DNA from: a virus
Direction: 5' to 3' (one strand)
DNA: 30,870 nucleotides
Virus record (IMG/VR): IMGVR_UViG_3300032235_000624
Span: 1-30,870 of that record
Shown piece after piece: positions 1-9,461 of the stretch. Each line of letters begins with the position of its first letter. Position 1 is the stretch's first letter. Made by a program: the position numbers and the translations under genes. The notes under the pieces are model-generated. The model did no database searches and was not told the origin of the DNA. It saw nothing but the letters and a program-made list of their open reading frames with translations.

Positions 1-3000
1 AGCAAAATAAAGCTGCCGCAACCGCATCTGGACAGGAATTAAGAGATTTAGAAGCTCGTGCGGAACAACAAAAAATAATTCTTGGTTTATTAGAGGACCA
101 ATTAGATGAATTGAATTCTCTAAAAAATGTAATATCGAAGAACCTACGAAACTTTGATGATATAGATGATACTTTAACAAGTATTGGAAATTCTTTACAA
201 AATAATGTTGAATTACAGCAAAAATTCGGAACAAAATTAAATTCCGCAAAAGATGCATTAAGTGATATAGCTAGTATAGTTGAAACTGCTGGATTCGATG
301 ATAGGCAATTAAAACATATTGATAAAGCTAATGATGCTTATAGAAATATGAATGTTTCTATTGTACAAGCATCTGCTAAATTAGCACAGGGAAGAATAGG
401 ACAGGAAGAATATAATAATTTAGTACAACAATCTTTAGCATCATTCGATGAACTTATAGGTTTAATAGATACGAGCACCCAATCCGGCCAAGATTTAGTG
501 GAAGTATTTAGACAAGGTAGAGCAGAGATGGAATCCTTTGAACAAGCTGCACAACGAAGCGCAGCTGCATTGGGTGGAATGAATACTGCGTTAGACCAAC
601 TTGGTGGTAGTGGTATTCCATTGGCTAGAGAGTTGAGTGATGTGGTAGGGGATATTGCAAACAAAGGTACATTGGGTAAAGCGGCATTAATTGCTTTAGG
701 AGCAGCCGCTGGAAAACTAGCATATGATTATTTCGGCGCCGGTACTCAAGCGGCGATTGAGGCATCGAATGATGTAAAAGAGAATCAAATTGAAGGTGCT
801 AAAAATGTAGCACAAGCAGGAAACGATTTGGCATTTGCTGGAAAACAAGCCGCTATGGACTTTGGTTTCCAATTGCAAGAAATGGCTGCTCAATTTAACG
901 CAGCATCTAAAACTGCATTTTTTGGTAAAGGATTGGGTAGTGTAGGATATGCTGCATCTAAATTACAATTAGCAGGTATATCTGCTGAAAGTATTGCATC
1001 AGCAACAACCGCAGCATCTAAAGCAGGTAGTGGTTCTACAAAATTAGCTGCTGATATGGCAATATTCGCTGAAAGAAGTGGTATATCGGTAGATAATTTA
1101 GCAAACGTACAACAAGCATTTAAACTATTAGATGGAATTTCGGCTGATACTGCATTAAATATGGCAGAAGGTACGAGGGCAATGGCAGAACAAGCCGGCT
1201 TAAATGTTGGTGATATAATGAACGAAGTTGCATCTGCATCTGAAATGGCATTGGATTATCAGGTACAAAGTGGTAAAGCATTAGCTAGACAAGTAGTTTA
1301 TGCAAAATCATTGGGGGTTAGTTTTTCTGAAGTAGCTAAGGCTGGACAAAGTATGGTATTGAACTATAAAGATAGTATCAAAGCAGAAATGAGTTTATCG
1401 GCTATGTTAGGTAAAAATGTAAACTTATCAGAAGTTAGGTCTAAGTTTATGTCGGGTGACCAAGAGGGAGCATTAAAAGCATTACAAGCGCAAGGATTAA
1501 AGCCATCCGATATGAATATGTTCCAAAAACAACAATTACAATCCGCTTTAGGTGGAATGGATTTGAGTTCTTTGGAAAAAATAGGAACACCTGGTTATCA
1601 AGAAGGTGCTGGAAAAGTTGGTACATTAGAAGAAAAGAGTGCTAAAGCATCAAATGATGCATTTTTAACATTAAAGCAAAGTGCCGAATCTGCATTGAAT
1701 ACACAACAAGCAATGATTCAGGGCCAAAAAGCAGTTGCACAAGCTGCTTTAGATACAATGAAAAATAATGCTTGGTTAAATTCTCAAGCATATTTGGATT
1801 ATAAAAAAGGATTGGCACAATTGAACGTAGAAAGAGGATTTACAGAAAACATCGGAGGAGCATTAGCTGCATCTGCCGGAGGATTGATTGGAAACTTTTT
1901 ACCACAAATAGTTAAAGGTGCTAAAGGATTATTTAAAGGAGGTGGTGCAACTGCTACCGCAGAAGGTGGTAGTAGTTTATTAGGTGGTGTTGGTAAATTT
2001 TTAACAAAAGGAGGAGGTAGTGCATTAGCTGGTCTATTTGGTGGTGTTACCGGATTTATGGATAAAAAGGATAAAGGTGGTAGTACAGGAGAAGCAGTTG
2101 GAGCAGGAGCATTGCAAGGTGGGTTAGCCGCAGGTGGAGCTGCGTTAGGAACTATGCTTGGACCAGTAGGTACTTTGGTTGGAGGATTTTTGGGTGATAC
2201 ATTAGGTGGTTGGATAAATGAAAATGCACCGGAAGTTTCTGCAAGATTTGGTGGATTATGGGATAGTGTTAGTGGTAAATTTATGGCAATAGGGGAAAAG
2301 TTTAAACCTGTAATTGATAAGATATCACAAGCGTTTAGTTGGTTAGGTGAAAAGTTTTCAGCAGTATATGATAGTGTTAATAACTTTATGATAAGTTTAG
2401 GCTTTGAAGAAGGTTTAGGTAGTATATTCTCTGGCATTGCAACTTTTATCGGAAACACTCTTATGGCGCCGTTTGAAATATTGATATCTGCTTTCGGATT
2501 TTTATTTGATATCATTAGTGCAGTTGGTCAATTCTTATCGGGTGATTTCACCGGAGCATGGGAAACGCTTAAAAAAGGATTTTCAGATTTCATAGATGGT
2601 GTAATAGCTCCATTCAAAAGTACATTTGATATGATTTACAACGCTTTTGCAAAGATGTGGAATGGTTTAGCTGATTCTTGGTTGGGACAACAATTGGGAT
2701 TGGGTAAAATGGAATTGAGAAAAACAGAAACTCCCGCAGCAACAGCCGCAGCAAATCCATCAGTAGCAGCTGAAGTTCAAACAAAAGCAGTTGCGGAAGC
2801 ACAAAAGCCGGTAGTAGCAGCAGCAACAAAAACAACCGCATTAGCAGAAAAAACCAATAAATTATCAGAAGATGCTGCTAAAGAAATGAAGTTCTCTGGA
2901 AACGTACAAAATGAGATGGTAGCACTTTTAGCGGCTAATGCGGCAATATTAGAACAAATTGCATACAATACCGCAGGTGAAACACCAATTAGTTTAGATG

Positions 3001-3065
3001 GCAAGACTGTTAATAGACAATTACTATCGAATAGCCGTAAGAACTACTCATTATCTAGAACTTAA
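1..3065 (+). CDS. Tail tape measure protein, 5' end outside the window
   Basis: The reading frame is open from base 3 with no in-frame stop before base 111, so the gene starts upstream of the window; the TTG at 111 is not the true start. About 1020 residues are visible. The N-terminal part is rich in Ala, Gln, Glu and Lys and looks helical. The middle (bases about 1850-2220) holds Gly/Ala-rich hydrophobic stretches typical of tape measure proteins, followed by amphipathic segments with phenylalanines and a charged, Ala-rich C-terminal tail. Tape measure proteins span the tail tube, set tail length and enter the cell envelope during DNA ejection. The call rests on length, composition and position directly upstream of baseplate genes, not on a diagnostic motif. 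Another long virion protein is possible. Confidence 0.7.
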   Translation, partial: QNKAAATASGQELRDLEARAEQQKIILGLLEDQLDELNSLKNVISKNLRNFDDIDDTLTSIGNSLQNNVELQQKFGTKLNSAKDALSDIASIVETAGFDDRQLKHIDKANDAYRNMNVSIVQASAKLAQGRIGQEEYNNLVQQSLASFDELIGLIDTSTQSGQDLVEVFRQGRAEMESFEQAAQRSAAALGGMNTALDQLGGSGIPLARELSDVVGDIANKGTLGKAALIALGAAAGKLAYDYFGAGTQAAIEASNDVKENQIEGAKNVAQAGNDLAFAGKQAAMDFGFQLQEMAAQFNAASKTAFFGKGLGSVGYAASKLQLAGISAESIASATTAASKAGSGSTKLAADMAIFAERSGISVDNLANVQQAFKLLDGISADTALNMAEGTRAMAEQAGLNVGDIMNEVASASEMALDYQVQSGKALARQVVYAKSLGVSFSEVAKAGQSMVLNYKDSIKAEMSLSAMLGKNVNLSEVRSKFMSGDQEGALKALQAQGLKPSDMNMFQKQQLQSALGGMDLSSLEKIGTPGYQEGAGKVGTLEEKSAKASNDAFLTLKQSAESALNTQQAMIQGQKAVAQAALDTMKNNAWLNSQAYLDYKKGLAQLNVERGFTENIGGALAASAGGLIGNFLPQIVKGAKGLFKGGGATATAEGGSSLLGGVGKFLTKGGGSALAGLFGGVTGFMDKKDKGGSTGEAVGAGALQGGLAAGGAALGTMLGPVGTLVGGFLGDTLGGWINENAPEVSARFGGLWDSVSGKFMAIGEKFKPVIDKISQAFSWLGEKFSAVYDSVNNFMISLGFEEGLGSIFSGIATFIGNTLMAPFEILISAFGFLFDIISAVGQFLSGDFTGAWETLKKGFSDFIDGVIAPFKSTFDMIYNAFAKMWNGLADSWLGQQLGLGKMELRKTETPAATAAANPSVAAEVQTKAVAEAQKPVVAAATKTTALAEKTNKLSEDAAKEMKFSGNVQNEMVALLAANAAILEQIAYNTAGETPISLDGKTVNRQLLSNSRKNYSLSRT

Positions 3066-3071
3066 TAATTC

Positions 3072-3100
3072 CTATAAATTTACATTAAAGATATTTATAG
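3072..3100 (+). promoter_or_regulatory. Inverted repeat and AT-rich element between tape measure and next gene
   Basis: In the 51-base gap, CTATAAAT (3072-3079) and ATTTATAG (3093-3100) are perfect 8-base inverted repeats with a 13-base spacer. CTATAAAT recurs at 3111-3118, overlapping the next start codon. No T-run follows the hairpin, so it is not a standard terminator. It could be part of a late promoter, because ATATTTATA (3091-3099) also occurs at 9462-9470 before another gene that lacks a Bacteroidota-type promoter. The base composition makes chance repeats likely. Confidence 0.3.
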
Positions 3101-3116
3101 TAAATACAAACTATAA

Positions 3117-4487
3117 ATGGCAACACTTTTAGACCTTTTTAAATCACAAAAGAAAGAACTATACGGATTAAGCGGTACAGCTATAATCGAAAGTAGAGGT
3201 TTAATCAACCCTCCAAGAGGTGCTGCATTACTTGCATCATCGCCGGATGCGGTAGCTGATTTAATTGGTAATCAAATAGGTGGTGCTTTAGGTGGTTCAG
3301 CTAATAGACCATCGGATACTATATTTAAAGATAAAACTCCATTTCAAAAACCATTATCTTTATTTAAAACTCAACAACAATTAAGAACAGCAGTAGAACC
3401 TGGTACAAAGTATTATATAAAAGATACTCCTGCACCCGCATCATTGATAGCATCGTTTACACAGGGTGGTTCATCAATAACCGGAATGGCTGCAAATTTA
3501 GCAATCAAAGCCGTTACGAAAGGTGGCTTAAAGAAATTGGCTAATGATTTAAAGGATAAAGATAACAATGAAGTTTTTGGACCAAAACTTAGTAAAGATA
3601 AAGATGGCAAGGAAGTTAAAAGAGAAGATATGCTATTTTCTACGCATTTTAAAGATAAAAATGGTCTTAAACTAAGGGATTCAAAAGGAGCTGGAACGTA
3701 TTGGGATGAAGGTCAGAAAAAACTATTAGAAGCTATTTCAATAACCGAAGATGAGTTAGAAGGAAAAGAGTATGCTAATCACGTAATAACTACATTTCAA
3801 ACCATTCCTGCAAAAGGTAAAACTTCTTTAAAAGTTCCGTTTGTTGGTAGTGTTAGTGGAATATCCGAAGAGGTTACTCCTGCTTGGACTAATTTTAAAT
3901 ATTTAGGTTCTCCATTTAGTGTATATAGATATGGTGGAGTAGAAAGGGCTTTGAGATTTAATTTAAAGTTGTATTACACAACTATTACAGAAAGAGATGT
4001 AATGATTACAAAAATTAATTATTTAAAATCATTAGCATTTCCGGATAAAGATATAAGAGCTATTACATTTGGGACTGATGCATCTGGAAAAAATAATTCT
4101 CAATATGCTATGGCTCCAAATTTAGTTAGAGTATCTATCGGAGATTTATATAAAAATATACCTGGATTTATAGAAAGTTTATCATTTGAAATAGATGATA
4201 ATGCACCTTGGCCAAATTCAGCAAATATGCCAAATTCAAAAATGACTTCAGGATTAGGTGGTTCGGATAATATGGATGATGGTTCAACATTATTATATCC
4301 ATCTGTAGTTGATGTATCGATAGGTTTTAAAATAATCGAAGACCATGCTATATCGAATGGTGAGGGTAACACCAAAACTTATAGATACGATTTTGATGGT
4401 AGAGAGACGGATAAAACTAATAAAGAAATTAAGAAATCAATTGCAGCATTTTTGAAAAAATTAGGAACATTACCAAAAGAAGAATAA
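3117..4487 (+). CDS. Probable baseplate/tail-tube initiator protein (gp48/gp54-like)
   Basis: A 456-residue protein that starts at the ATG 51 bases after the tape measure stop. The N-terminal third is low in recognisable motifs. The C-terminal half alternates strand-like segments with a conserved-looking core: a YRYGGVERAL stretch near residue 280 and RVSIGDLYKNIPGFIESL near residues 340-360, followed by an acidic, proline-containing turn. Such an arrangement recalls tail-tube and tube-initiator proteins of contractile tails, which sit on the baseplate hub and nucleate tube polymerisation. Its place between the tape measure and a gp53/LysM-like gene agrees with this. The stop overlaps the next start by one base (TAATG), so the two genes are probably translationally coupled. 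No signal peptide or membrane segment is seen. Family assignment is inference. Confidence 0.5.
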   Translation: MATLLDLFKSQKKELYGLSGTAIIESRGLINPPRGAALLASSPDAVADLIGNQIGGALGGSANRPSDTIFKDKTPFQKPLSLFKTQQQLRTAVEPGTKYYIKDTPAPASLIASFTQGGSSITGMAANLAIKAVTKGGLKKLANDLKDKDNNEVFGPKLSKDKDGKEVKREDMLFSTHFKDKNGLKLRDSKGAGTYWDEGQKKLLEAISITEDELEGKEYANHVITTFQTIPAKGKTSLKVPFVGSVSGISEEVTPAWTNFKYLGSPFSVYRYGGVERALRFNLKLYYTTITERDVMITKINYLKSLAFPDKDIRAITFGTDASGKNNSQYAMAPNLVRVSIGDLYKNIPGFIESLSFEIDDNAPWPNSANMPNSKMTSGLGGSDNMDDGSTLLYPSVVDVSIGFKIIEDHAISNGEGNTKTYRYDFDGRETDKTNKEIKKSIAAFLKKLGTLPKEE

Positions 4488-4789
4488 TGGCAAATAGATA
4501 TACATATTCAACTATACAAACGGAATCTTCTACTAAGAAAACATATTTGGGAAGCATTATCTATCCAAAGATAAAGCCAACTGATAATGATTTATATGTA
4601 ATTTCCGAATCAACGGATAGATTGGATTTATTGGCACACAAATACTATGGAGATAGAACTCTATGGTGGGTTATAGCAGTAGCAAACAACATAAATGATG
4701 CATCATTTTATGTAAAAGAAGGATTACAGCTTAGAATCCCATCTAATCTATCTCAAATTTTAAATGATTTAGAAAAGATAAATAAATAA
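4487..4789 (+). CDS. Baseplate wedge protein, gp53/LysM-like
   Basis: A 100-residue protein. Residues about 38-62 carry the pattern RLDLLAHKYYGD followed by LWWVIAVANNI, and later a GLQLRIP stretch. This is the LysM-like signature seen in T4 gp53 and in the small LysM baseplate proteins of contractile injection systems, where the protein joins wedge or hub components. The length is shorter than T4 gp53 (196 residues in T4, from memory) and close to the small LysM proteins of simpler tails. It overlaps the upstream gene by one base and is followed after four bases by the hub-like gene. No peptidoglycan hydrolase motif is present, so the LysM fold is likely structural here. Confidence 0.7.
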   Translation: MANRYTYSTIQTESSTKKTYLGSIIYPKIKPTDNDLYVISESTDRLDLLAHKYYGDRTLWWVIAVANNINDASFYVKEGLQLRIPSNLSQILNDLEKINK

Positions 4790-4793
4790 GCAT

Positions 4794-7013
4794 ATGTCAT
4801 TTCCATTTATAGCACCAATAAAGCCTTGGGTTAAAAAGAAATTAGAAGATAGGGAAAAACTTTCATATGAAAATTTTAGATTATCCCCATTTGTAATTAT
4901 GTCATCTGGTGCAGTTGTTACAAAAGCTGATGATGCGAATGTAAAAAAACTGATTAAAGATGGTTCATATGATAAGTCGACTTCATTTAGAGGATGTGTA
5001 ATATCAAATCAAAGTGAATTTTCAAAATTGTATCAAACATCTGATACTATATTGGGATATGATTTAGATGGTGTTCCAATTGTTATAAAAGGTGAAACTA
5101 ATAGAAAAATCTCCACACCAATAATTCAATCGGTAGAAATAGATACCGATGGTGGTAACAATACTTTAAAGGAAGCTCATATAAAGATTAAGTGTTTTTC
5201 TTTGAAGCAATTAGAAATGTTTGACCTTTTCTTTTGCAGACCATCTATGAATGTAATTTTAGAATACGGATGGAATACTGATATTGTTGGTAAAACTGAT
5301 ATAGATACATTGTTATTTGCAAAAAAGAAACACGATGTGTATGTAAAAGAATTTGCAGCACTATTTGATGATGCCAAAATAGCTAAAAGTAATTATGTAG
5401 CCAATTTGGAAAAAACTGATGGTAACTATGATTATATGGCAGGAAAGGTTACGGGATTCAACTATGGTCCAGCCGAAGATGGTACATATGATATCACTTT
5501 AGATATCTCCGCCGGAAACGAATTACAATTATGGATGCCAATCAAACAAACTAATACGGATTCGAGTATACCAAAAAAAGGAACAAACGAAGAACCTCCA
5601 TACAATACATGGTTAAGAAGAGTATCGGCTGATTTTAATTTACCGAATATAATAGCATTGGATGAAGCAACGTGGAAAAATGAATTTTTCAATTGGCATA
5701 TGATGAATGCAAAAGAAAAAGATAAAGTTGTATCATATGATGAATATGTTTCTTTTAAATTATTATTAGAATTACTTCAAAATTCGCAATCATTTAAATC
5801 GAACAGTGAGAAAATAAAAATAAATTATTTTGAAAATGGTGACAAAACTAAGCCGGTAATACCAATGAATTCGGATAAATTTATGATATCATCATCAGAA
5901 GATATCATTCTACCAAATAAACTTCCAAAGTTTAAATTTATATCTGATGCAAATAAAAAAAATGTATTGGTTATAGATGGTGACCCAACAGAAGATTGTT
6001 CGATAAATGGTAAAAGTTTTAATTTAAAAGATGTTAATATATTAAAAGATTTAAACGATGTAACAAAAAACCTATCATCGGATAAAGTATATGGAAATCT
6101 ATTAAATGTATTTTTTAAATATGAAGCGGTACTATCGATTTACAATCAATCATTCTCTCAAGCCGATTTTATAAATGGAATATTAGGATTGGTAAATGAT
6201 AATACCTATGGATTATGTAAATTGGAGTTGATGACTATCAATGATGAAGGAGGTCCTGGCGGAAAAGCTTTACAAATAATGGATTATAAATTATATACTA
6301 AGCCGGAAAGTATAACCGAACAACAAAAAGCATATAGATTCAAAATAGGACCAATTGGTAGTATCGTAAGAGAATTTAGTTTTTCAATGGAATTAGGTGA
6401 ATTAGCTCAAGCACAAGCATTGTATCAAGCTCAATTGAATTTAGATAATATAATGGCTGGACAAGAATTGACTGGCTCAAATAATACGGAATTAAAAGAT
6501 GATGCATATACCTTATTCGACATGTCGTATGCAAGAAACTCTGATGGATATTTTTCAGTAAACGAAGTAGAAAAAGCAATTGTAGTAAATGCGGCAGTAA
6601 ATAATAAGCAAAAATCCACAACATTTAATTTAACGCCTCAAGCCAAAAAGGGTGAAGCATCTAAGGAAACGGAAAATCTACAAGAAGTTGTTAAAAGAAA
6701 ATCTATTAAATTTAAAATTGGTAAAGAAAATAAAACTCTTATATTTTTAGATAAAGGTTTAATTAAAGAAAAAATCAATCCGGAAAAGAAAGGTTCTGCT
6801 TTAACATTTTTAGAAATATCATTGGCAATAGATGGATTAGCCGGATTGAGTTGTGGTGAATATTTTCAAATAGATGGTATACCAGAAACGTATAATAAAA
6901 ATGGTATATTTCAAATTACGAACGTAAAGCAAGGTTTAGATGATAGTGGTTGGAAAACAACCATTGAAGCAGGATATAGAATTAATGTTGAAGCCGTTTC
7001 ACCAAAAAGTTAA
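4794..7013 (+). CDS. Probable baseplate hub protein (gp27-like)
   Basis: A 739-residue protein. An early segment (residues about 106-155) with IIQSVEIDTDGG, a strand-rich IKIKCFSLKQLEMFDLFF and ILEYGWN resembles the tube-like domain of hub proteins of contractile tails. The C-terminal part (residues about 680-735) has FQIDGIPETYN, IFQITNVKQGLD and TTIEAGYRI, typical of the last barrel strands of gp27/gpD-type hubs. The hub forms a trimer at the tail centre that carries the tube above and the spike below. The middle contains a long Lys/Asp/Asn-rich insertion. The gene lies between the gp53-like gene (four-base gap) and a small unknown gene (two-base gap). No lysozyme domain is visible. The call is by pattern and context. 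Confidence 0.55.
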   Translation: MSFPFIAPIKPWVKKKLEDREKLSYENFRLSPFVIMSSGAVVTKADDANVKKLIKDGSYDKSTSFRGCVISNQSEFSKLYQTSDTILGYDLDGVPIVIKGETNRKISTPIIQSVEIDTDGGNNTLKEAHIKIKCFSLKQLEMFDLFFCRPSMNVILEYGWNTDIVGKTDIDTLLFAKKKHDVYVKEFAALFDDAKIAKSNYVANLEKTDGNYDYMAGKVTGFNYGPAEDGTYDITLDISAGNELQLWMPIKQTNTDSSIPKKGTNEEPPYNTWLRRVSADFNLPNIIALDEATWKNEFFNWHMMNAKEKDKVVSYDEYVSFKLLLELLQNSQSFKSNSEKIKINYFENGDKTKPVIPMNSDKFMISSSEDIILPNKLPKFKFISDANKKNVLVIDGDPTEDCSINGKSFNLKDVNILKDLNDVTKNLSSDKVYGNLLNVFFKYEAVLSIYNQSFSQADFINGILGLVNDNTYGLCKLELMTINDEGGPGGKALQIMDYKLYTKPESITEQQKAYRFKIGPIGSIVREFSFSMELGELAQAQALYQAQLNLDNIMAGQELTGSNNTELKDDAYTLFDMSYARNSDGYFSVNEVEKAIVVNAAVNNKQKSTTFNLTPQAKKGEASKETENLQEVVKRKSIKFKIGKENKTLIFLDKGLIKEKINPEKKGSALTFLEISLAIDGLAGLSCGEYFQIDGIPETYNKNGIFQITNVKQGLDDSGWKTTIEAGYRINVEAVSPKS

Positions 7014-7015
7014 TT

Positions 7016-7390
7016 ATGTATAAAGATTTAGTTAGTAGTAAGGAATCATTTTCATTAAAATCGCCAAATACTATTGTGCCATCTCCGACCAATAATGATT
7101 ATACGGATGCATACCTACTTAGGTATTTTATACAAAGGGTAAGCGATGTTAATGGATTTGTGTATGAGGTATCTCAAACGGAATATGCAGATTATTTGGA
7201 AAATCCATATTGGATAGCAGTAAGTATGAGATGGAGAATTTCCGGTCCTTTGGGTATGGTATATGATTCTAATGGTAACTTAATAGATAAAGGAGTTATT
7301 GAATCCAATAAAGCATCTTTATCTATAATTTCTTTGAAAATTAAAAATATTTCGTTATATTTACCAAACCTAAAACAATTTTATAAATAA
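7016..7390 (+). CDS. Unknown small protein of the tail block
   Basis: A 124-residue protein that I do not recognise. It has an aromatic-rich middle (residues about 25-75: DAYLLRYFIQRVSD, then TEYADYLENPYWIAVSMRW), a GPLGMVYDSNGN turn, and a Lys/Leu-rich end. The mix of strands and aromatic residues would fit a small virion or baseplate component. It starts two bases after the hub-like stop and overlaps the following dioxygenase gene by one base (TAATG), so it belongs to the same transcript as the tail genes. No signal peptide, membrane segment or catalytic motif is visible. Confidence 0.6.
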   Translation: MYKDLVSSKESFSLKSPNTIVPSPTNNDYTDAYLLRYFIQRVSDVNGFVYEVSQTEYADYLENPYWIAVSMRWRISGPLGMVYDSNGNLIDKGVIESNKASLSIISLKIKNISLYLPNLKQFYK

Positions 7391-8151
7391 TGAAACATAT
7401 TACACAATCTGAAGCTGAACATTTATTGCACGATTGGAAATATAAAGGTTACGCAATTGTTGATTTTCTTACCGAAAGTGAAGTAGATGAAGTAATAGCT
7501 GAATTGGATAGATTAAGAATCGATAGAAACCAATCCGATGAAAAATGGGGAGAATACGAACCATATATGCATCCGCATAAAGAATCCGAATTGGTAAATA
7601 AAATGTTAGCACATCCTAAAGCAATAGAGATGATGGAACTACTATTTGGTTCAGAAGTTCAGGGTGTTCAGACTTGGGCATATTTTAAACCAGTTGGTGA
7701 ATTAGGTAGAGATGCTCATCAGGATGGGTTCTATTCGCAAGCTGGATGGAATAAGATTGCAAATATATCAATATCATTAGACCCATCGGATGAAAGTAAT
7801 GGTGGATTATGGGCGTATGAGGCTTCTCACTATTTACCACTATTGGATATTGAAGTGGATGAGGAGAGAGTTAAGACAAATCCAGGTCATTGGAGAAACG
7901 AAAGAGGTAAAGCATCTAAAATGCCGGAAGGACATAATTTTCCAAAGATATATGCTAAATTAAAGAAAGGGCAGGCATTTTTAATACATTCACATTTAGT
8001 GCATGGTTCTGATACCAATAATGGTACAACATCGAGATATTCCATTCTAAGTGGATATATGGTTAAAGGTGGTTTCCTTAGACAAGGTGAACATATGAAA
8101 AGAGAACCAATCGATGTTTACGAATTAAGACAAAAATATTGGGGAGAATAG
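7390..8151 (+). CDS. Phytanoyl-CoA dioxygenase-like Fe(II)/2-oxoglutarate oxygenase
   Basis: A 253-residue protein of the PhyH family of Fe(II)- and 2-oxoglutarate-dependent oxygenases. Visible in sequence: an N-terminal GYAIVDFLTESEVDEV segment typical of PhyH, the HxD pair at H110-Q-D112, the distal histidine H205 in LVHGSDTN, and R216, which fits the 2-oxoglutarate carboxylate-binding arginine. Thus the Fe ligands and cosubstrate site appear intact and the enzyme should hydroxylate a substrate. The substrate is unknown: a small molecule, a protein side chain or a nucleobase. It overlaps the last tail-block gene by one base and is the last gene before a Bacteroidota-type promoter. Such oxygenases also occur near structural genes in other marine T4-like phages. 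Confidence 0.85.
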   Translation: MKHITQSEAEHLLHDWKYKGYAIVDFLTESEVDEVIAELDRLRIDRNQSDEKWGEYEPYMHPHKESELVNKMLAHPKAIEMMELLFGSEVQGVQTWAYFKPVGELGRDAHQDGFYSQAGWNKIANISISLDPSDESNGGLWAYEASHYLPLLDIEVDEERVKTNPGHWRNERGKASKMPEGHNFPKIYAKLKKGQAFLIHSHLVHGSDTNNGTTSRYSILSGYMVKGGFLRQGEHMKREPIDVYELRQKYWGE

Positions 8152-8183
8152 TTTGGTAATTTAATAAAAATTTAGTATCTTTG
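8152..8183 (+). promoter_or_regulatory. Bacteroidota-type promoter before the polA-like gene
   Basis: TTTGG at 8152-8156 (-33 box) and TATCTTTG at 8176-8183 (-7 box, consensus TAnnTTTG) are separated by 20 bases counted from TTTG. The ATG at 8190 lies only six bases after the -7 box, so the transcript is expected to start at or almost at the start codon (leaderless). Confidence 0.8.
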
Positions 8184-8189
8184 TAGGGT

Positions 8190-9455
8190 ATGAATTTAAT
8201 CGAAACAAATAATGCCCTATTGGAATTTTACAAATCTAACCCAAAAGTAGATTTGTTAGTACCCGTATGGAGTTCTCCGAAAGCACATGAATATGATACT
8301 TCGATATCATTTGCATATGTGAGAACCAATAATTCCGATTACATTATAAATTTCAATCATATAGATGCAAGTCAATGTAGGCAAGCCGCATTGAGTATGT
8401 TTGCAAACGAAAACACATTGGTTTTTGGCAATCGATATATTGGTAGTAAAGGACTTGATTATGAGTGGGTTTATTTTGAAGAGTATGGTAAACCATTCAT
8501 ACTCAATGAGTTCGCTGAAGAGGTTTATAAGGGGTATAGAAGCGACTTTAAATATCTAAACGATTGTGTACCACTAATGAGATGGTACGAAGTTTTAAGA
8601 CAAATTCCATTAATTTCAAATATCAAACCTTGGTATAGAAAATATTCAGAATCCATCAAAATATTAGGGAGGCTGGAGGGGGCTGGGGTGAAAGTCGAAG
8701 AAGAAAAATTTATTGATAGATTTCATTTCAATAATGAGTATTTGCCCAAAGGGTTTGCGTACACAAAATACAATCCATATACGATAACGGGTAGACCGAG
8801 CAATAGACACTTAGGGGTTAATTGGGCTGCGATGAATAAATCCGATGGAAGTAGAGCGAATGTAGTAAGCAGATTTAAGGGGGGTACATTGATTCAATTC
8901 GATTATGAATCCTATCACATTCGTATCATTGGTAAGATGGTGGGTTATGTGTTTCCCGAAGGAGAAACTGCGCACGAACATTTAGCAAAATATTATGGGG
9001 TTACGACCGAAGAATCTAAAGCCCTATCGTTCCGATATCTTTATGGGGGATTGGATGAATTTGCGAAAACCATTCCATTCTTTCAAAAGGTAAACGAATA
9101 TATCCAATCGGTTTACCAAAAGTTCGTAATATCCGGCCGTTTAACGACACCTCTTTATAAGAGGGAAATCCCATTCCAACGAATCGAAACTCCAAACGAA
9201 CAAAAGGTATTCAACTATTTACTTCAGGCATTGGAAACTGAAATCAATTACACAAAGATTGATGAGGTACTGAAATGGTGTGATGGGAGAAGGTCAAAAA
9301 TGATTCTATATACCTACGATGCGTTCTTAATCGATGTACATCCACAAGATAGAGATAATCTATTGAAGGAATTAACTACGGCATTGGAGAGGGGTGGATT
9401 TCCTGTCCGAGCATATGAAGGAAGTAATTACGATAATTTAGTTGTAATACAATAA
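8190..9455 (+). CDS. Diverged family A DNA polymerase-like protein (palm/fingers only)
   Basis: A 421-residue protein whose C-terminal 230 residues follow the order of family A polymerase motifs. TGRPSN (200-205) matches the TGRLSS motif. FDY (237-239) with D238 matches motif A. K277, F281, Y285 and G286 have the exact K-x3-F-x3-YG spacing of motif B. N342 and Q346 in NYLLQ match the conserved N and Q before motif C. YDA with D377 matches motif C (HDE in Pol I). Both metal-binding aspartates are kept, but the Glu of motif A is His (H243), the first Arg of motif B is Thr (T273), and the His and Glu of motif C are Tyr and Ala. No 5' nuclease domain and no clear 3'-5' exonuclease is seen in the first 190 residues. 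It may be an active accessory polymerase or an altered-function relative. A family B polymerase lies at 28156. Confidence 0.75.
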   Translation: MNLIETNNALLEFYKSNPKVDLLVPVWSSPKAHEYDTSISFAYVRTNNSDYIINFNHIDASQCRQAALSMFANENTLVFGNRYIGSKGLDYEWVYFEEYGKPFILNEFAEEVYKGYRSDFKYLNDCVPLMRWYEVLRQIPLISNIKPWYRKYSESIKILGRLEGAGVKVEEEKFIDRFHFNNEYLPKGFAYTKYNPYTITGRPSNRHLGVNWAAMNKSDGSRANVVSRFKGGTLIQFDYESYHIRIIGKMVGYVFPEGETAHEHLAKYYGVTTEESKALSFRYLYGGLDEFAKTIPFFQKVNEYIQSVYQKFVISGRLTTPLYKREIPFQRIETPNEQKVFNYLLQALETEINYTKIDEVLKWCDGRRSKMILYTYDAFLIDVHPQDRDNLLKELTTALERGGFPVRAYEGSNYDNLVVIQ

Positions 9456-9461
9456 AACTTT

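Noticed and set aside
111-113. TTG as start of the tape measure gene
   Set aside because: The same frame is open back to base 3 with a protein-like sequence, so the true start is outside the window.
1799-2515. Long antisense frame of 238 codons opposite the tape measure gene
   Set aside because: It is a mirror of the Gly/Ala-rich codon pattern on the + strand, has a Pro/Asn-rich low-complexity product, no promoter and no neighbour on the - strand. Other antisense frames (for example 10289-10663 and 29593-29964) were rejected for the same reason.
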